DNA of 64,000 nt from a bacterium (GTDB taxonomy: Bacteria > Acidobacteriota > Thermoanaerobaculia > Multivoradales > JAHEKO01): the NCBI GenBank assembly GCA_024224155.1, contig JAAENP010000004.1, positions 1 to 64,000 of the forward strand, in the 5' to 3' direction. The position numbers were made by a program, and so were the translations under genes. Of this stretch, positions 35,236 through 44,288 are shown one piece after another (positions within the stretch are counted from its first letter, which is position 1; every line of letters begins with the position of its first letter). The notes under the pieces were generated by a model. It worked only from the letters and a program-made list of their open reading frames with translations. It was not told where the DNA came from and made no database searches.

Positions 35236-35266
35236 CCGGCGCCCCGACTCGGGTCGCCGGCGCCGG
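35236..35266. terminator. Strong two-part stem-loop after the micro-ORF
   Basis: The outer arms CCGGCGCC (35236-35243) and GGCGCCGG (35259-35266) enclose an inner stem CGAC/GTCG with a TCGG tetraloop. This gives 12 base pairs, mostly G-C. No T-run follows, so it may be an attenuator or an mRNA 3' end rather than a classic terminator. Confidence 0.5.
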
Positions 35267-35341
35267 CTCGCGGCCCGGAGCGCCGGCATCCTTCTGACCA
35301 CTCTCACCCTTCGGCCTTTCCTCCCTAAGGGCCTTCAGTCC

Positions 35342-35370
35342 TTGACACCCCTCGGGGCCGATGCTACGTT
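35342..35370 (+). promoter_or_regulatory. Sigma-70 promoter for the FYDLN zinc-ribbon gene
   Basis: A perfect TTGACA (35342-35347), a 17-nt spacer and TACGTT (35365-35370) point at the gene starting at 35401. The predicted transcript start near 35377 leaves a 24-nt leader containing a GAGGGG ribosome-binding site. This is among the clearest promoters in the window. Confidence 0.6.
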
Positions 35371-35400
35371 CCCGCCCCACGGTCTGCGAGGGGCTATTTC

Positions 35401-35565
35401 ATGACAGGCGAAGTCGAACTGGGAACCAAGCACGAGTGCCCGAGCTGCGGCACCAAATACTACGATCTCGGTAAGGCCGATGCCCCTTGTCCGAAATGCG
35501 GATCGCAAGAGGGCAAAGAGGCCGACGCCGAAGACGGGGCCAAGGCTCCCAGCAAGAAAAGCTAG
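35401..35565 (+). CDS. FYDLN-acid-type zinc-ribbon protein
   Basis: A 54-residue protein beginning ATG at 35401. Two CxxC knuckles (HECPSCGTKYYDLGKADAPC and CPKCGS) flank a KYYDLG motif, matching the FYDLN-acid family of small zinc-ribbon proteins with acidic tails. The tail here is EGKEADAEDGAKAPSKKS. The function of the family is unknown. A GAGGGG ribosome-binding site and a clear promoter precede it. The DAACS symporter gene follows after 88 nt on the same strand. Confidence 0.8.
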   Translation: MTGEVELGTKHECPSCGTKYYDLGKADAPCPKCGSQEGKEADAEDGAKAPSKKS

Positions 35566-35653
35566 CGGACCGAGCTTCCCACCGCGCTCTGTGCTAGTGC
35601 GGCAGTCCGGCGTTTGCAACCCCACGGCGAGTTGCCGTAGGGTCTGACCGCGA

Positions 35654-36901
35654 ATGAGCGAAAAGTCGTGGTATCGGAAGCTGCATTGGCAGATCCTGAT
35701 AGCAATGGTCGCCGGCGTCATCGCCGGCTTGATCGGGGGGCCCGGCATTGTGCCCAAGGTCGGATGGCTGGGCACGCTCTTCATCTCGCTGCTGCGGATG
35801 ATCATCGTGCCTCTGATCATCACGTCCATCGTGTCGGGGGTCGCTTCGATCGGCGGCGGTCGCGACCTCGGCAGATTGTTCGGCAAGACACTTGCCTACT
35901 ACGTGCTGACCAGCGCGCTGGCGATCCTCGCGGGCCTGTTCGCTGTGAACATCATCAAGCCGGGCGTCGGCGCGAACATCGGCGGCGCCCTGAAGGCGGA
36001 CCTACCCGAGCTCTCGGCCCCCAGTTCCCCGGCCGACGTCCTCCTCGACATCGTTCCCAGGAACTTCTTTGCGGCGGCCTCCAAGCCCGACATGCTCTCG
36101 GTCATCTTTTTCTGCATCGTCTTCGGCATGGCACTGGCTCACCTGCCGGAAGAGCCGCGCACCTTTCTGGTGAAGCTTTTCGACGCGGCTTTCCAGGCCA
36201 TGATGAAACTCACCGCGGGGGTCATCATGTTTCTGCCCCTGGGTGTGTTCGGGCTGATCTCGCGGCTGGTCGGCGAATCCGGTTTCGCTTCCTTCAAGGC
36301 GCTCGCCATGTACATGGTTACGATCGCACTGAGTCTGACCGTGCACCTGTTTGTGACTTTGCCGCTGGTACTGATCCTCCTCGGCAGGATCAAGCCACGG
36401 ATCCACTTTCGCAACATGATGGACGCCCTGTTGATGGCGTTTTCCACGAGCTCCTCGGCGGCCACCTTGCCCGTGACGATCAGCAACGTCGAAAAGAAGG
36501 TCGGTGTCTCCAACCGCATCTCATCGTTCGTTCTGCCCATGGGAGCCACGGTCAACATGGATGGAACCGCGCTCTACGAATGCGCGGGCGTTCTCTTCAT
36601 CGCACAGGTTCTGGGCGTGGATCTGACGCTGGGAGCCCAACTGCTGGTGGTTCTGACCGCGCTGTTGGCTTCGATCGGAGCCGCGGCGGTGCCCTCGGCG
36701 GGGCTAGTTGTGATCTTCATTGTCCTCGAGGCCGTCAACCTCAGGGGGCCCGAGGTCGACGTGATCGTCGGAGCCATGCTCGCTGTCGATCGGCCGCTCG
36801 ACATGTACCGCACGGCAATCAACATCTTCAGCGATTCTTGCGGCGCCGCCATCATCGCCAAGTCGGAAGGTGAAGATGTCGACACCGAGATCAGCGCCTA
36901 G
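35654..36901 (+). CDS. Dicarboxylate/amino acid:cation symporter (DAACS, GltP-like)
   Basis: A 415-residue transporter of the glutamate/dicarboxylate:Na+/H+ symporter family. It has about eight membrane helices and two re-entrant loops. The serine-rich HP1 tip (AFSTSSSAATLPVT), the GATVNMDGTALYE motif of helix 7 and the PSAGLVVIFIVLEAV segment near HP2 are present, followed by the DMYRTAINIFSDSCGAAIIAK helix 8. Likely substrates are glutamate, aspartate or C4-dicarboxylates; the sequence does not settle which. Confidence 0.95.
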   Translation: MSEKSWYRKLHWQILIAMVAGVIAGLIGGPGIVPKVGWLGTLFISLLRMIIVPLIITSIVSGVASIGGGRDLGRLFGKTLAYYVLTSALAILAGLFAVNIIKPGVGANIGGALKADLPELSAPSSPADVLLDIVPRNFFAAASKPDMLSVIFFCIVFGMALAHLPEEPRTFLVKLFDAAFQAMMKLTAGVIMFLPLGVFGLISRLVGESGFASFKALAMYMVTIALSLTVHLFVTLPLVLILLGRIKPRIHFRNMMDALLMAFSTSSSAATLPVTISNVEKKVGVSNRISSFVLPMGATVNMDGTALYECAGVLFIAQVLGVDLTLGAQLLVVLTALLASIGAAAVPSAGLVVIFIVLEAVNLRGPEVDVIVGAMLAVDRPLDMYRTAINIFSDSCGAAIIAKSEGEDVDTEISA

Positions 36902-36913
36902 GCAGCCGTCGCC

Positions 36914-38122
36914 GTGGATCTCCAGCGGCAAGCCTCGTATCGAGACCCGATACACGGATTCATCCACGCGGACCCGCTCGAACATGCACTAATCAACAAC
37001 CGGTCCGTCCAGCGCTTGCGCTGGATTCACCAGCTCGGTTTTGCCTACCTGGTCTTCCCCGGAGCGGAGCACAGCCGGTTCAGCCACGTTCTCGGCGCCA
37101 TGAACCTGGCCGGGCGGGTCTATGACGCCCTGGCCGCAAAAGCACCCGATTTCCTGATCCCCGACCAGTCAGCGCTCGAGCGCCGGCTGGTTCGCATCGC
37201 GGCGCTGCTTCACGACGTCGGGCATGCTCCGTTCAGTCATTCGGCCGAGGATCTCTTCGAAGACAGCATCGACCACGAGGAGATGACACGCAGAATCCTG
37301 CTCGTCGGGGATGTCCGCGCGATCTTCGACAAGTTCGGCAACGGCATCGTGCCGGAGGACGTCTGCTCTCTTCTCGGCAAGCCCGAGGATCCGCGCCGCC
37401 GCTTGTTGTCGCAGATGATCTCGGGCGAGCTGGACGTCGACAAAATGGACTATCTCTTGCGGGACAGCCTCTTCTGCGGAGTGCGATACGGCAACTACGA
37501 TCTGGACCGAATCTTGGAGACCATCGAGCCGATCCAAGACCCCGAGACCGGGGAATGGGGAATCGGCGTCGAAGAGGGCGGCGTTCACGCGGTCGAAGCG
37601 CTGGTAATGGCTCGCTACTACATGTTCACCCAGGTCTACTTCAATCTGACCGGCAAGGCGCTCGAGCTTCACTTCAACGAGTGGCTCCTCGATCAGAACC
37701 TACGCTGGCCGTCGGCACCTCTCGAGTTCCTGCGGCACGACGACATCTCCACGATGGCCCTGATGAGAGATTCGGACAGCCCGCACGCCCGCGCGGTCGT
37801 CGGTCGCCTCTACTATCGTTTGGCCTTCGAGACCGGTGAGCATCTGACCAGAGCCGAGCGAGGTGCATTCACCGAGGTACTGGACGAGATGAAGGCCCGT
37901 TTCGGAGATCACACCTTGATGGTCTCGAATTCGGCCAAGGACCCTCATCGCCTCGGCCAGGCCCGCGTGCAAGTCCGCCATTCGGACGGTTCGCTGCGCC
38001 CGATGGAGGAGTCGAGTCAATTCATCCGGCACCTGGCCCGTATCGAACGCTTTCGCGTCTATACACCTCCGGAAGTGCGCGACGAAGTGGCGGCGGCGTT
38101 CGCGGCCGCGTGGCCCGGTTAG
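36914..38122 (+). CDS. HD-domain phosphohydrolase, SAMHD1/dGTPase-like
   Basis: A 402-residue HD-superfamily enzyme starting at GTG 36914. The metal ligands are seen in HSRFSHVLG, ALLHDVGHAPFSH and later DVDKMDYLLRDSLFCGV. The opening RDPIHGFIHADPLEHALINN and QRLRWIHQLGFAYLVFPGAEHSRF are typical of the YdhJ/SAMHD1-like group, which hydrolyse dNTPs or related nucleotides. The substrate is not known. It starts 12 nt after the symporter stop and its 3' end overlaps the opposing SRPBCC gene by 4 nt. Confidence 0.92.
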   Translation: MDLQRQASYRDPIHGFIHADPLEHALINNRSVQRLRWIHQLGFAYLVFPGAEHSRFSHVLGAMNLAGRVYDALAAKAPDFLIPDQSALERRLVRIAALLHDVGHAPFSHSAEDLFEDSIDHEEMTRRILLVGDVRAIFDKFGNGIVPEDVCSLLGKPEDPRRRLLSQMISGELDVDKMDYLLRDSLFCGVRYGNYDLDRILETIEPIQDPETGEWGIGVEEGGVHAVEALVMARYYMFTQVYFNLTGKALELHFNEWLLDQNLRWPSAPLEFLRHDDISTMALMRDSDSPHARAVVGRLYYRLAFETGEHLTRAERGAFTEVLDEMKARFGDHTLMVSNSAKDPHRLGQARVQVRHSDGSLRPMEESSQFIRHLARIERFRVYTPPEVRDEVAAAFAAAWPG

Positions 38123-38607
38123 CGGGCCGTGGAAGAGCCGCCCACCCTTGGCTCCCCGGAGATCTTCTCCAGTCGCTCGAGCGCCCGAGTCCAGCGCGTC
38201 CGTGCGTGCTCCCAAACGGTCAGTCCGGCCGAAAGCGGCAGCTGCTGAAAGCCCTCCTGAAACACCATGACCTCGCAGCCGACCTCTGACGGCGCGAGCT
38301 CGACCGTGACGATTGTCGCCGCCTTCCAACCGGCATCCAGCTGCCGCAGTCCGAGCACCAATCGCTGGGGCTCGGCACGCTCGATGACCTCGGCCACCTC
38401 GCGAACGGTACCCCCGAGCGGGTCGTCGCTCTCCAGCCAAAAGACCGTCGGGGGACCGTCCTCGATGCGAGCCCGGTCGCAAAGCCAGCGACTTTGCTTC
38501 TCCGCTTCGACCCAGAACGCCCACACGTTTTCCGGCGAGCTCTGGGGCACGTTGACCCGGCGCCTGAGCTGGACGCCCGGTATGTCACCCTGCCGGATTC
38601 CCTCCAT
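38119..38607 (-). CDS. SRPBCC/AHSA1-like protein
   Basis: A 162-residue protein with the START/Bet v1-like pattern of the AHSA1 family: RRRVNVPQSSPENVWAFWVEAEKQSRWLC near the N-terminus, a central set of beta-strands (TVREVAEVIERAEPQRLVLGL) and a long C-terminal helix (LTVWEHARTRWTRALERLEKI). These proteins bind hydrophobic ligands or co-chaperone clients. Convergent with the HD gene and followed by an epimerase gene 14 nt upstream in coordinates. Confidence 0.75.
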   Translation of the reverse strand: MEGIRQGDIPGVQLRRRVNVPQSSPENVWAFWVEAEKQSRWLCDRARIEDGPPTVFWLESDDPLGGTVREVAEVIERAEPQRLVLGLRQLDAGWKAATIVTVELAPSEVGCEVMVFQEGFQQLPLSAGLTVWEHARTRWTRALERLEKISGEPRVGGSSTAR

Positions 38608-38620
38608 AGGCTGCTAGATG

Positions 38621-39529
38621 CTAGAGCAGGAGATCCCGCAACGCGCCCTCGACCTCTGGAAACCGAAACTCGTAGCCGCGCTCGAGGAGCCGCTCCGGAA
38701 CTGCTCGCTGGCCGTCCAGCACTAGGGTCGCCATCTCCCCGAGAATCAACCGCAGTGCGATCCCCGGTGTGGGCACGAAGCTCGGTCGCCTGAGCACCTT
38801 CCCGATGGCATGCGCCAGCTGGCGATTCGAAACGGCCCCGGGCGCCGCCAGATTGAAGGCGCCCTCAGCCCCATCGTCCTCCAACAGATGGACTATCGCC
38901 TCCACCTCATCCTGGAGATGGATCCATGGCAGTACCTGCCGGCCGCTGCCGACCGCTCCCCCCACCCATAGCTTGAACGGCAAGACTATCCGCGGCAGGG
39001 CACCACCCTCGACCGCGAGTACGACCCCGGTGCGGGCAACCACTCGACGCACACCTAGAGGCTCGGCGCTCTCGCCAGCCGCTTCCCAATCCCGGCAGAC
39101 CAGAGCCAGAAAATCCGTGCCCGGCGCCGTCGTCTCCGGGACGCTCTCGTCGCCCCGTGGTCCGTAGAAGCCGACCGCAGATCCTTGCACGAGAACTCCC
39201 GGACGATTGCCGCACCCGGCGAAGGCCGCGGCCAACGCTTCGGTCGATCGCACCCGGCTGTCTCGAATCCGCCGTTTCTTCCTTTCGGTCCAGCGCCCGG
39301 ACCCGATGTTCTCGCCGGCGAGATGGACGACCCCGTCCACCGCTTCGAGAACCGGGATCAACCGGTCGGCGCTGACCGTGTCCCAGCCCTCGGCGGAAAC
39401 GCCGGCCGGAAAACCGCGGACGCCGTCCGGCCGTCTGCTCAGAATCACCACCTCATGCCCGGCGTCGGTCAGCACGGCGGCCAGCGCACGGCCGACCAGC
39501 CCAGTGCCTCCAGTAATCGCGACCCGCAT
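38621..39529 (-). CDS. TIGR01777-type NAD-dependent epimerase (YfcH-like)
   Basis: A 302-residue short-chain dehydrogenase-like protein. The nucleotide-binding loop is ITGGTGLVGRALA; VVHLAGENIGSGRWTERKKRRIRDSRV, VLVQGSAVGFYGPRGDE and WIHLQDEVEAIVHLL match the TIGR01777 family. It ends with the FRFPEVEGALRDLL tail that is typical of the group. The reaction is unknown; the E. coli relative is YfcH. Confidence 0.92.
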   Translation of the reverse strand: MRVAITGGTGLVGRALAAVLTDAGHEVVILSRRPDGVRGFPAGVSAEGWDTVSADRLIPVLEAVDGVVHLAGENIGSGRWTERKKRRIRDSRVRSTEALAAAFAGCGNRPGVLVQGSAVGFYGPRGDESVPETTAPGTDFLALVCRDWEAAGESAEPLGVRRVVARTGVVLAVEGGALPRIVLPFKLWVGGAVGSGRQVLPWIHLQDEVEAIVHLLEDDGAEGAFNLAAPGAVSNRQLAHAIGKVLRRPSFVPTPGIALRLILGEMATLVLDGQRAVPERLLERGYEFRFPEVEGALRDLLL

Positions 39530-39570
39530 AGGTGGCTCAAGCCTACCCGAAGCCGACTGGAGCGATCCGA

Positions 39571-41310
39571 TCAGACTGCGGCCAGCTCCTCCTCGAGCTG
39601 CTGTCTCCGAGCCAGATCGGCGTAGACGCCGCCCTGGCTGATGAGATCGGCGTGTCGCCCCCGCTCGACGATACTGCCCCGCTCGAGCACGATGATCTCG
39701 TCGGCCGCCCGCACCGCCGAGATCCGGTGCGAAACCAGAAGGACGGTCCGGCCAACAAACACCCGGCGCAAATTGCGCAGAATCCTCTCTTCCGTATCGG
39801 CATCGACCGCTGACAGACAGTCGTCCAGCAGCAAGATCCGAGGCTCCCTGACGAGCGCACGGGCCAGAGCGACGCGCTGTTTCTGGCCCCCCGACAGCGT
39901 GATCCCGCGTTCCCCGACGACGGTCTCGAGACCTCGTGGAAACGATTCGAGATCCGCCGACAAGCCCGCGGTCTCAGCGGCTCGCTCGATTCCGTCGGGC
40001 TCGGGATCGGGCGTTCCGAACGCGATGTTCTCGGCAATAGTGGTCGAGAACAGAAACGCCTCTTGCGGGACGACTCCGATCGCCGCGCGCAGGGAGCTGA
40101 GCGGCAGGGAGCGGATGTCCAGCCCGTCGATAAACACGCGCTCGGACGGCGGGTCCAGCAAACGGGGTATCAGCGAGAGCAGCGTGCTCTTGCCGCTTCC
40201 GGTACGCCCGACGATTCCGAGTGTCTCGCCGGCGGCGAGCGTCAGGCGGATGTCCTCCAGAGCTCGCTCCGCGCTCTCGGGATAGCTGAAGGCCAGGTTT
40301 TTCATCGACACTGCGCCGCCGATCTGGGCGGGTTCCACCAGCCAACCGTCGCGGATCTCGGGCTCGGTCCCCGTGATCTCCTCGATCCGGGCCAGAGACG
40401 CCGTTCCGCGCTGGACCAGATTGATCACCCAGCCCACCGCGATCATCGGCCAGACCAGCTTGGAGAGAAAGAAATTGAAGCTGACGAATTGGCCGATGCT
40501 GATCTCACCCCTCCAGGTCAAGGTCCCGCCGAACCACAGCACCGCGACGAACCCCAGCCCGACCAGCATCTGCAGGAGTGGGTGGAACGCAGCCGACCAG
40601 CGGATCAGCTGCTTGCTGCGGCGGACATACTCGGCATTGGTCCGAGCAAAAGCATCGACCTCGGAGTCCTCGCGAGCGTGGGCGCGAACCACGCGCGCCC
40701 CGGCGAGGCTCTCCTGGACCCGGGTCGAGAGCGCCGAGAACTGCTCCTGCACTCGCCCAAACAGAACGTGAATCCGGTGACCGAAGATCTGGGTCGCCAG
40801 CGCCACAAGCGGCATCGTCGCCAGCGAAAGCAGCGTGAGCTTCAAGTTGATCCGGGCCATGAAGAAGAGGGCTCCGGACGCGGTGAGAAGAGTGCTTACC
40901 GAATACATGATTGCCGGACCACAGAGCTGGCGCACGGCCTCGAGATCGTTGGTCGCTCTCGCCATCAGGTCGCCGGTGTAGTTGCGCTGATAGAACGACA
41001 GCGGCATCGTCTGAAGGTGCTCGAAGTAGACACCGCGAAGGTCGTACTCGATCTGCCGGCTCAGGGAGACCAGAATCAGCCGCTGGCCAAAGCTGAAGAC
41101 GCCCTGGACCGTCGTCACTCCTATCAGCAAAAGGCCATAGCGCAGCAAGGTGGCGGAAGAGGCCTGGGCGACGAAGGAGTCGACCGCCCGGCCCACGATC
41201 AACGGACCGAAGAGGCCGGCGGCGACCGACGCCGCGATGCATGCCGTGCCCGCGAGGAGCTTCCGCGGATAGCGGCGCAGATAGGGCGCCAGCCGGCGGA
41301 GGGCTCTCAT
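39571..41310 (-). CDS. ABC exporter half, BmrC/YheI-like with degenerate catalytic site
   Basis: A 579-residue fused membrane and ATPase subunit. Six transmembrane helices precede the nucleotide-binding domain (from about 335), with Walker A GRTGSGKSTLL, signature LSGGQKQRVALARAL and Walker B ILLLDDCLSAVD. The residue after Walker B is Asp instead of the catalytic Glu, as in the BmrC/YheI halves of heterodimeric multidrug exporters. The product overlaps trmB by 4 nt. A matching half lies at 51911-53764. Confidence 0.93.
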   Translation of the reverse strand: MRALRRLAPYLRRYPRKLLAGTACIAASVAAGLFGPLIVGRAVDSFVAQASSATLLRYGLLLIGVTTVQGVFSFGQRLILVSLSRQIEYDLRGVYFEHLQTMPLSFYQRNYTGDLMARATNDLEAVRQLCGPAIMYSVSTLLTASGALFFMARINLKLTLLSLATMPLVALATQIFGHRIHVLFGRVQEQFSALSTRVQESLAGARVVRAHAREDSEVDAFARTNAEYVRRSKQLIRWSAAFHPLLQMLVGLGFVAVLWFGGTLTWRGEISIGQFVSFNFFLSKLVWPMIAVGWVINLVQRGTASLARIEEITGTEPEIRDGWLVEPAQIGGAVSMKNLAFSYPESAERALEDIRLTLAAGETLGIVGRTGSGKSTLLSLIPRLLDPPSERVFIDGLDIRSLPLSSLRAAIGVVPQEAFLFSTTIAENIAFGTPDPEPDGIERAAETAGLSADLESFPRGLETVVGERGITLSGGQKQRVALARALVREPRILLLDDCLSAVDADTEERILRNLRRVFVGRTVLLVSHRISAVRAADEIIVLERGSIVERGRHADLISQGGVYADLARRQQLEEELAAV

Positions 41311-42017
41311 TCTTCACGCTCCTCGGCCAGGGCGGCCGGCGAAGCGGTGGCGGCAACCACGCTACGTCCCCCCAAGGGATGAAACAGCTCTCGGCAGGGC
41401 TCGAGGCGGGCTTCGACTCGCAGGATGGGGCGGCCTTGCCTTCGGTACTTGTCCTCATAGTGCGTCCGCGGCCGCCCGCCCCAACGGTCGTCGGCGTTCT
41501 CGACCGTCAAGGCCGGATGCGCTCGCAAGAGCTCGGTCACCAGATCCCCGTAATCGAGGTAGTCGGTCGCGAAGCTGAGCACGCCCCCGGGCTGAAGGAG
41601 ACGGAGCAGAAGATCCAGTGACTCGGGATCGAAGAGTCTCCGCCCGTGATGACGGCTTTTAGGCCAGGGGTCCGGAAAGTAGACGTGAACCGAGCGCGCA
41701 AAGGAGCCCGGCAGCACCGCCGCCAAGAGATACAGGGCTTCTCCGCGTAGCAGAATGAGGTTCTCAATACGATCGCGCGCCGCTCGATCCCGCACGCGGC
41801 GGTAGTACTTGGAAGCCACTTCGATCCCCAGAAAGCCGCAGTCCGGGTCGGCCGCCGCCCGCTCGAGCAGATATCGTCCCTTGCCGAAGCCGATCTCTAC
41901 CTCCCACGCGCGACCCGGATCCGCAGCCGAAGCCAGCAAGCCGGGCAGATCGAGAGGCAGGTCGAGCTCGGCCAGCTTCTGCTCGCGGCCGGCGACGGCA
42001 ATTCGAACGGGAAGCAC
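41307..42017 (-). CDS. trmB: tRNA (guanine-N7)-methyltransferase
   Basis: Methylates G46 of tRNAs with S-adenosylmethionine. From the GTG at 42017 it has 236 residues. The SAM loop is VEIGFGKGRYLLERA, followed by LGIEVASKYYRRVRDRA, and the catalytic-site segment VHVYFPDPWPKSRHHGRRLFD is diagnostic of TrmB. A longer open frame continues into manC, but the start at 42017, 14 nt after the manC stop, gives the normal length. Confidence 0.95.
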   Translation of the reverse strand: MLPVRIAVAGREQKLAELDLPLDLPGLLASAADPGRAWEVEIGFGKGRYLLERAAADPDCGFLGIEVASKYYRRVRDRAARDRIENLILLRGEALYLLAAVLPGSFARSVHVYFPDPWPKSRHHGRRLFDPESLDLLLRLLQPGGVLSFATDYLDYGDLVTELLRAHPALTVENADDRWGGRPRTHYEDKYRRQGRPILRVEARLEPCRELFHPLGGRSVVAATASPAALAEEREE

Positions 42018-42030
42018 TCGACCGATCCGG

Positions 42031-43086
42031 CTACAGAAGGTCCGCGAAATCACCGCGGCCGAGAAGATCGACGAGTTCCTTGATTTTTTGAGACTGCTCC
42101 TTGGGCACGACGAGAACCGCGTCACCGGCGCGCACCACGACCAGGTTCGAAACTCCGACCGCCGCGATCATCCCGTCGTCCGCGACCAGGAGGTTGTCTC
42201 GCGCGTCCAAGGTCACAACCCGGCCACGAGTGGCGTTGCCCCCTGAGTCGGCTTCCAGGATCTCCGCCAGGGCTTCCCAGGAGCCCAGGTCGCTCCATTC
42301 ACAATCGAGGGGCAAGGTGGCCAGGTCCCGGCACCTTTCCATCACGGCAAAATCGATCGACACCTTCGGCAGCCGGCCATAGTGGCGGTCCAATTCCTCC
42401 GGCTGCTCCCGAATCCGCGCCAGCCCTGCGCTTATTCCGGGTTCGTGTTCAGCAATCAACTCGAGGAGGCGGCCGCCGCGAAAGACGAAGATCCCGGCGT
42501 TCCAGAGATAATTGCCGTCCGCCAGATAGCGCTCCGCCGTCTCGAGATCGGGCTTCTCCTTGAACGCCACTACCTTTCTCAAGCCCAGCTCCGCGTCCTC
42601 GGTCTCGCCCAACTCCAGGTAGCCGAATCCCGGCTCCGCCCAGCGAGGCAGAACCCCCAGCGTCATCACTCGGTCTCGGGCACGCACGAATGCCGCCGCC
42701 GAGTCGAGGGCGGCTCGAAACCCGGGTTCGTCCCCGACCCGGTGGTCGGCGGGCAGCACCGCGACCACGTCATCGTGCGCATTCATCCGGTCCAACGACC
42801 AGGCGATGGCCGGCGCGGTGTCCCTTCCTTCCGGCTCGACCAGTATCTGCTCGGCCGGCACCTCGGGAAGCTGCTGCCTCACCTGATCGGCAAGGCCCCG
42901 GATCGTGCAGACCCAGGCTTCCGTGGGCTCGACCAGTGGCTCGAGGCGCCGGACGGTGCGCGCCAGCAGGCTTTCCTTACCGTCCAGGTCGAGCAGCTGC
43001 TTCGGGCGCCGGACGCGGCTCAGCGGCCAGAACCGGGTGCCGCTGCCCCCGGCCAGAATCAGCGCCTTGAAGGCGGGCTCAGTCAC
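42031..43086 (-). CDS. manC: Mannose-1-phosphate guanylyltransferase
   Basis: Makes GDP-mannose from mannose-1-phosphate and GTP. The 351-residue protein starts with the nucleotidyltransferase motif ALILAGGSGTRFWPLSRVRRPKQLL and contains LPADHRVGDEPGF, FGYLELGE, FKEKPDLETAERY and GNYLWNAGIFVF. It ends with the short left-handed beta-helix and lacks the phosphomannose isomerase domain of bifunctional enzymes. GDP-mannose would feed cell-surface polysaccharide synthesis. The start is GTG. Confidence 0.95.
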   Translation of the reverse strand: MTEPAFKALILAGGSGTRFWPLSRVRRPKQLLDLDGKESLLARTVRRLEPLVEPTEAWVCTIRGLADQVRQQLPEVPAEQILVEPEGRDTAPAIAWSLDRMNAHDDVVAVLPADHRVGDEPGFRAALDSAAAFVRARDRVMTLGVLPRWAEPGFGYLELGETEDAELGLRKVVAFKEKPDLETAERYLADGNYLWNAGIFVFRGGRLLELIAEHEPGISAGLARIREQPEELDRHYGRLPKVSIDFAVMERCRDLATLPLDCEWSDLGSWEALAEILEADSGGNATRGRVVTLDARDNLLVADDGMIAAVGVSNLVVVRAGDAVLVVPKEQSQKIKELVDLLGRGDFADLL

Positions 43087-43104
43087 CTTCCACGCTCGAG
43101 CCGA

Positions 43105-44181
43105 TCAGCTTCCGGTTCGGCGCAGCTCGTCGTCGATCACCTTGGCGATCGCGTCGTAGGGCTGGGCTCCCGACAGGAAGCGGCCGTTGATGAACATCGC
43201 GGGCGTACCGGTCACGCCAGCAGCGACGCCGGCCTGGACGTCGGCGGTCACGCGATCGGCGTGCTTACCGCTATCGAGACACTCGTCGAAAGCTGCGGCA
43301 TCCAGCTCGAGTCTCTGCGCCACCGACTTCAGGTCCGCAACGGCCAGCGCGCTCTGATTCTCGAACATCGCGTCGTGCATCTCCCAGAACTTGCCCTGGT
43401 CGTCCGCGCAGAGAGAAGCCTCCGCGGCCTTTTGGGCCTGCGGATGAATGCTATGGAGCGGAAACTGTCGAAACACCAGGCGCACGCTGTCCGCGTACTC
43501 CTGCTTGACTCGATCGAACGCGGGAATCACCCGTGAGCAGAACGGACACTGGAAATCGGAGAACTCGATAATGGTCACCGGAGCGGACTCGGGGCCAAAC
43601 GAGGGAGCTCCCGCGTCTGCGACCTCGATGCGCAACGGATCCAGCAGAATCTCGAGCTCGTGCCCTGCGCGCAGGCTCGAGACCAGCTTGCCAAAGGCCT
43701 CCTGCTTCCGGGTCTGCTCGAGGTACTGACGAATCTGGCCGGCAACCGATTCCTTGGGCTGCTTGATCTGCCCCTTGCGCTGCTCGTAGAACTTGTCGAT
43801 CTCGTCGTCGGTGACCGCCGGAATCTTGGCGTCCACCTCGGCGGTCAGAAAGGCGTCCGCGGTCATCCCCTTGGCTTCCGCGGCTATTTCGACCAGCTTG
43901 TCGTTGACGACAGCTTCGAGCCCCTTTTCGAGCAGCTCGTGACGCTGCCGGTTCAGATCGCGCAGCTCTTTCGCCACGGCCTCTTCGACCTCGGAGCGTT
44001 GAACTTCGATGTCGCCGATACGGGCGAGTACGTCACCGGTTCCGGCTGCCAGATCGGCGGTGTCGTCATTCTGAGCCGCTGCGGTTGTGGAGAGTAGCCA
44101 AATCCCAACGACGCCGATACCGGCAAGGGCAACGATCCACCCGAGCCTCCAGCCTCGCTTGTTGCTTTCGATAGTTTCCAT
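43105..44181 (-). CDS. Membrane-anchored SurA-like/DsbA-family fusion protein
   Basis: A 358-residue protein with one N-terminal transmembrane helix (LGWIVALAGIGVVGIWLLS). Residues about 45-150 resemble the helical SurA/PrsA N-terminal chaperone region, with VLARIGDIEVQRSEVEEAVAKE and VTDDEIDKFYEQRKGQIKQP. Residues about 180-350 are a DsbA-type thioredoxin fold with the active site CPFC in IIEFSDFQCPFCSRVIPAF and the cis-Pro loop TGTPAMFING. It probably assists oxidative folding in the periplasm. No partner DsbB gene is seen here. Confidence 0.88.
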   Translation of the reverse strand: METIESNKRGWRLGWIVALAGIGVVGIWLLSTTAAAQNDDTADLAAGTGDVLARIGDIEVQRSEVEEAVAKELRDLNRQRHELLEKGLEAVVNDKLVEIAAEAKGMTADAFLTAEVDAKIPAVTDDEIDKFYEQRKGQIKQPKESVAGQIRQYLEQTRKQEAFGKLVSSLRAGHELEILLDPLRIEVADAGAPSFGPESAPVTIIEFSDFQCPFCSRVIPAFDRVKQEYADSVRLVFRQFPLHSIHPQAQKAAEASLCADDQGKFWEMHDAMFENQSALAVADLKSVAQRLELDAAAFDECLDSGKHADRVTADVQAGVAAGVTGTPAMFINGRFLSGAQPYDAIAKVIDDELRRTGS

Positions 44182-44288
44182 CTCAGGTTCCTTTCTTGGG
44201 CGCGCGCGGGTCGTGCACCGGCGCGGACCGCGTCATGATACCCAGGCGTGGGCTCGAGCGCCACACTCGCGCGGCGGCCGCGGGCAGG

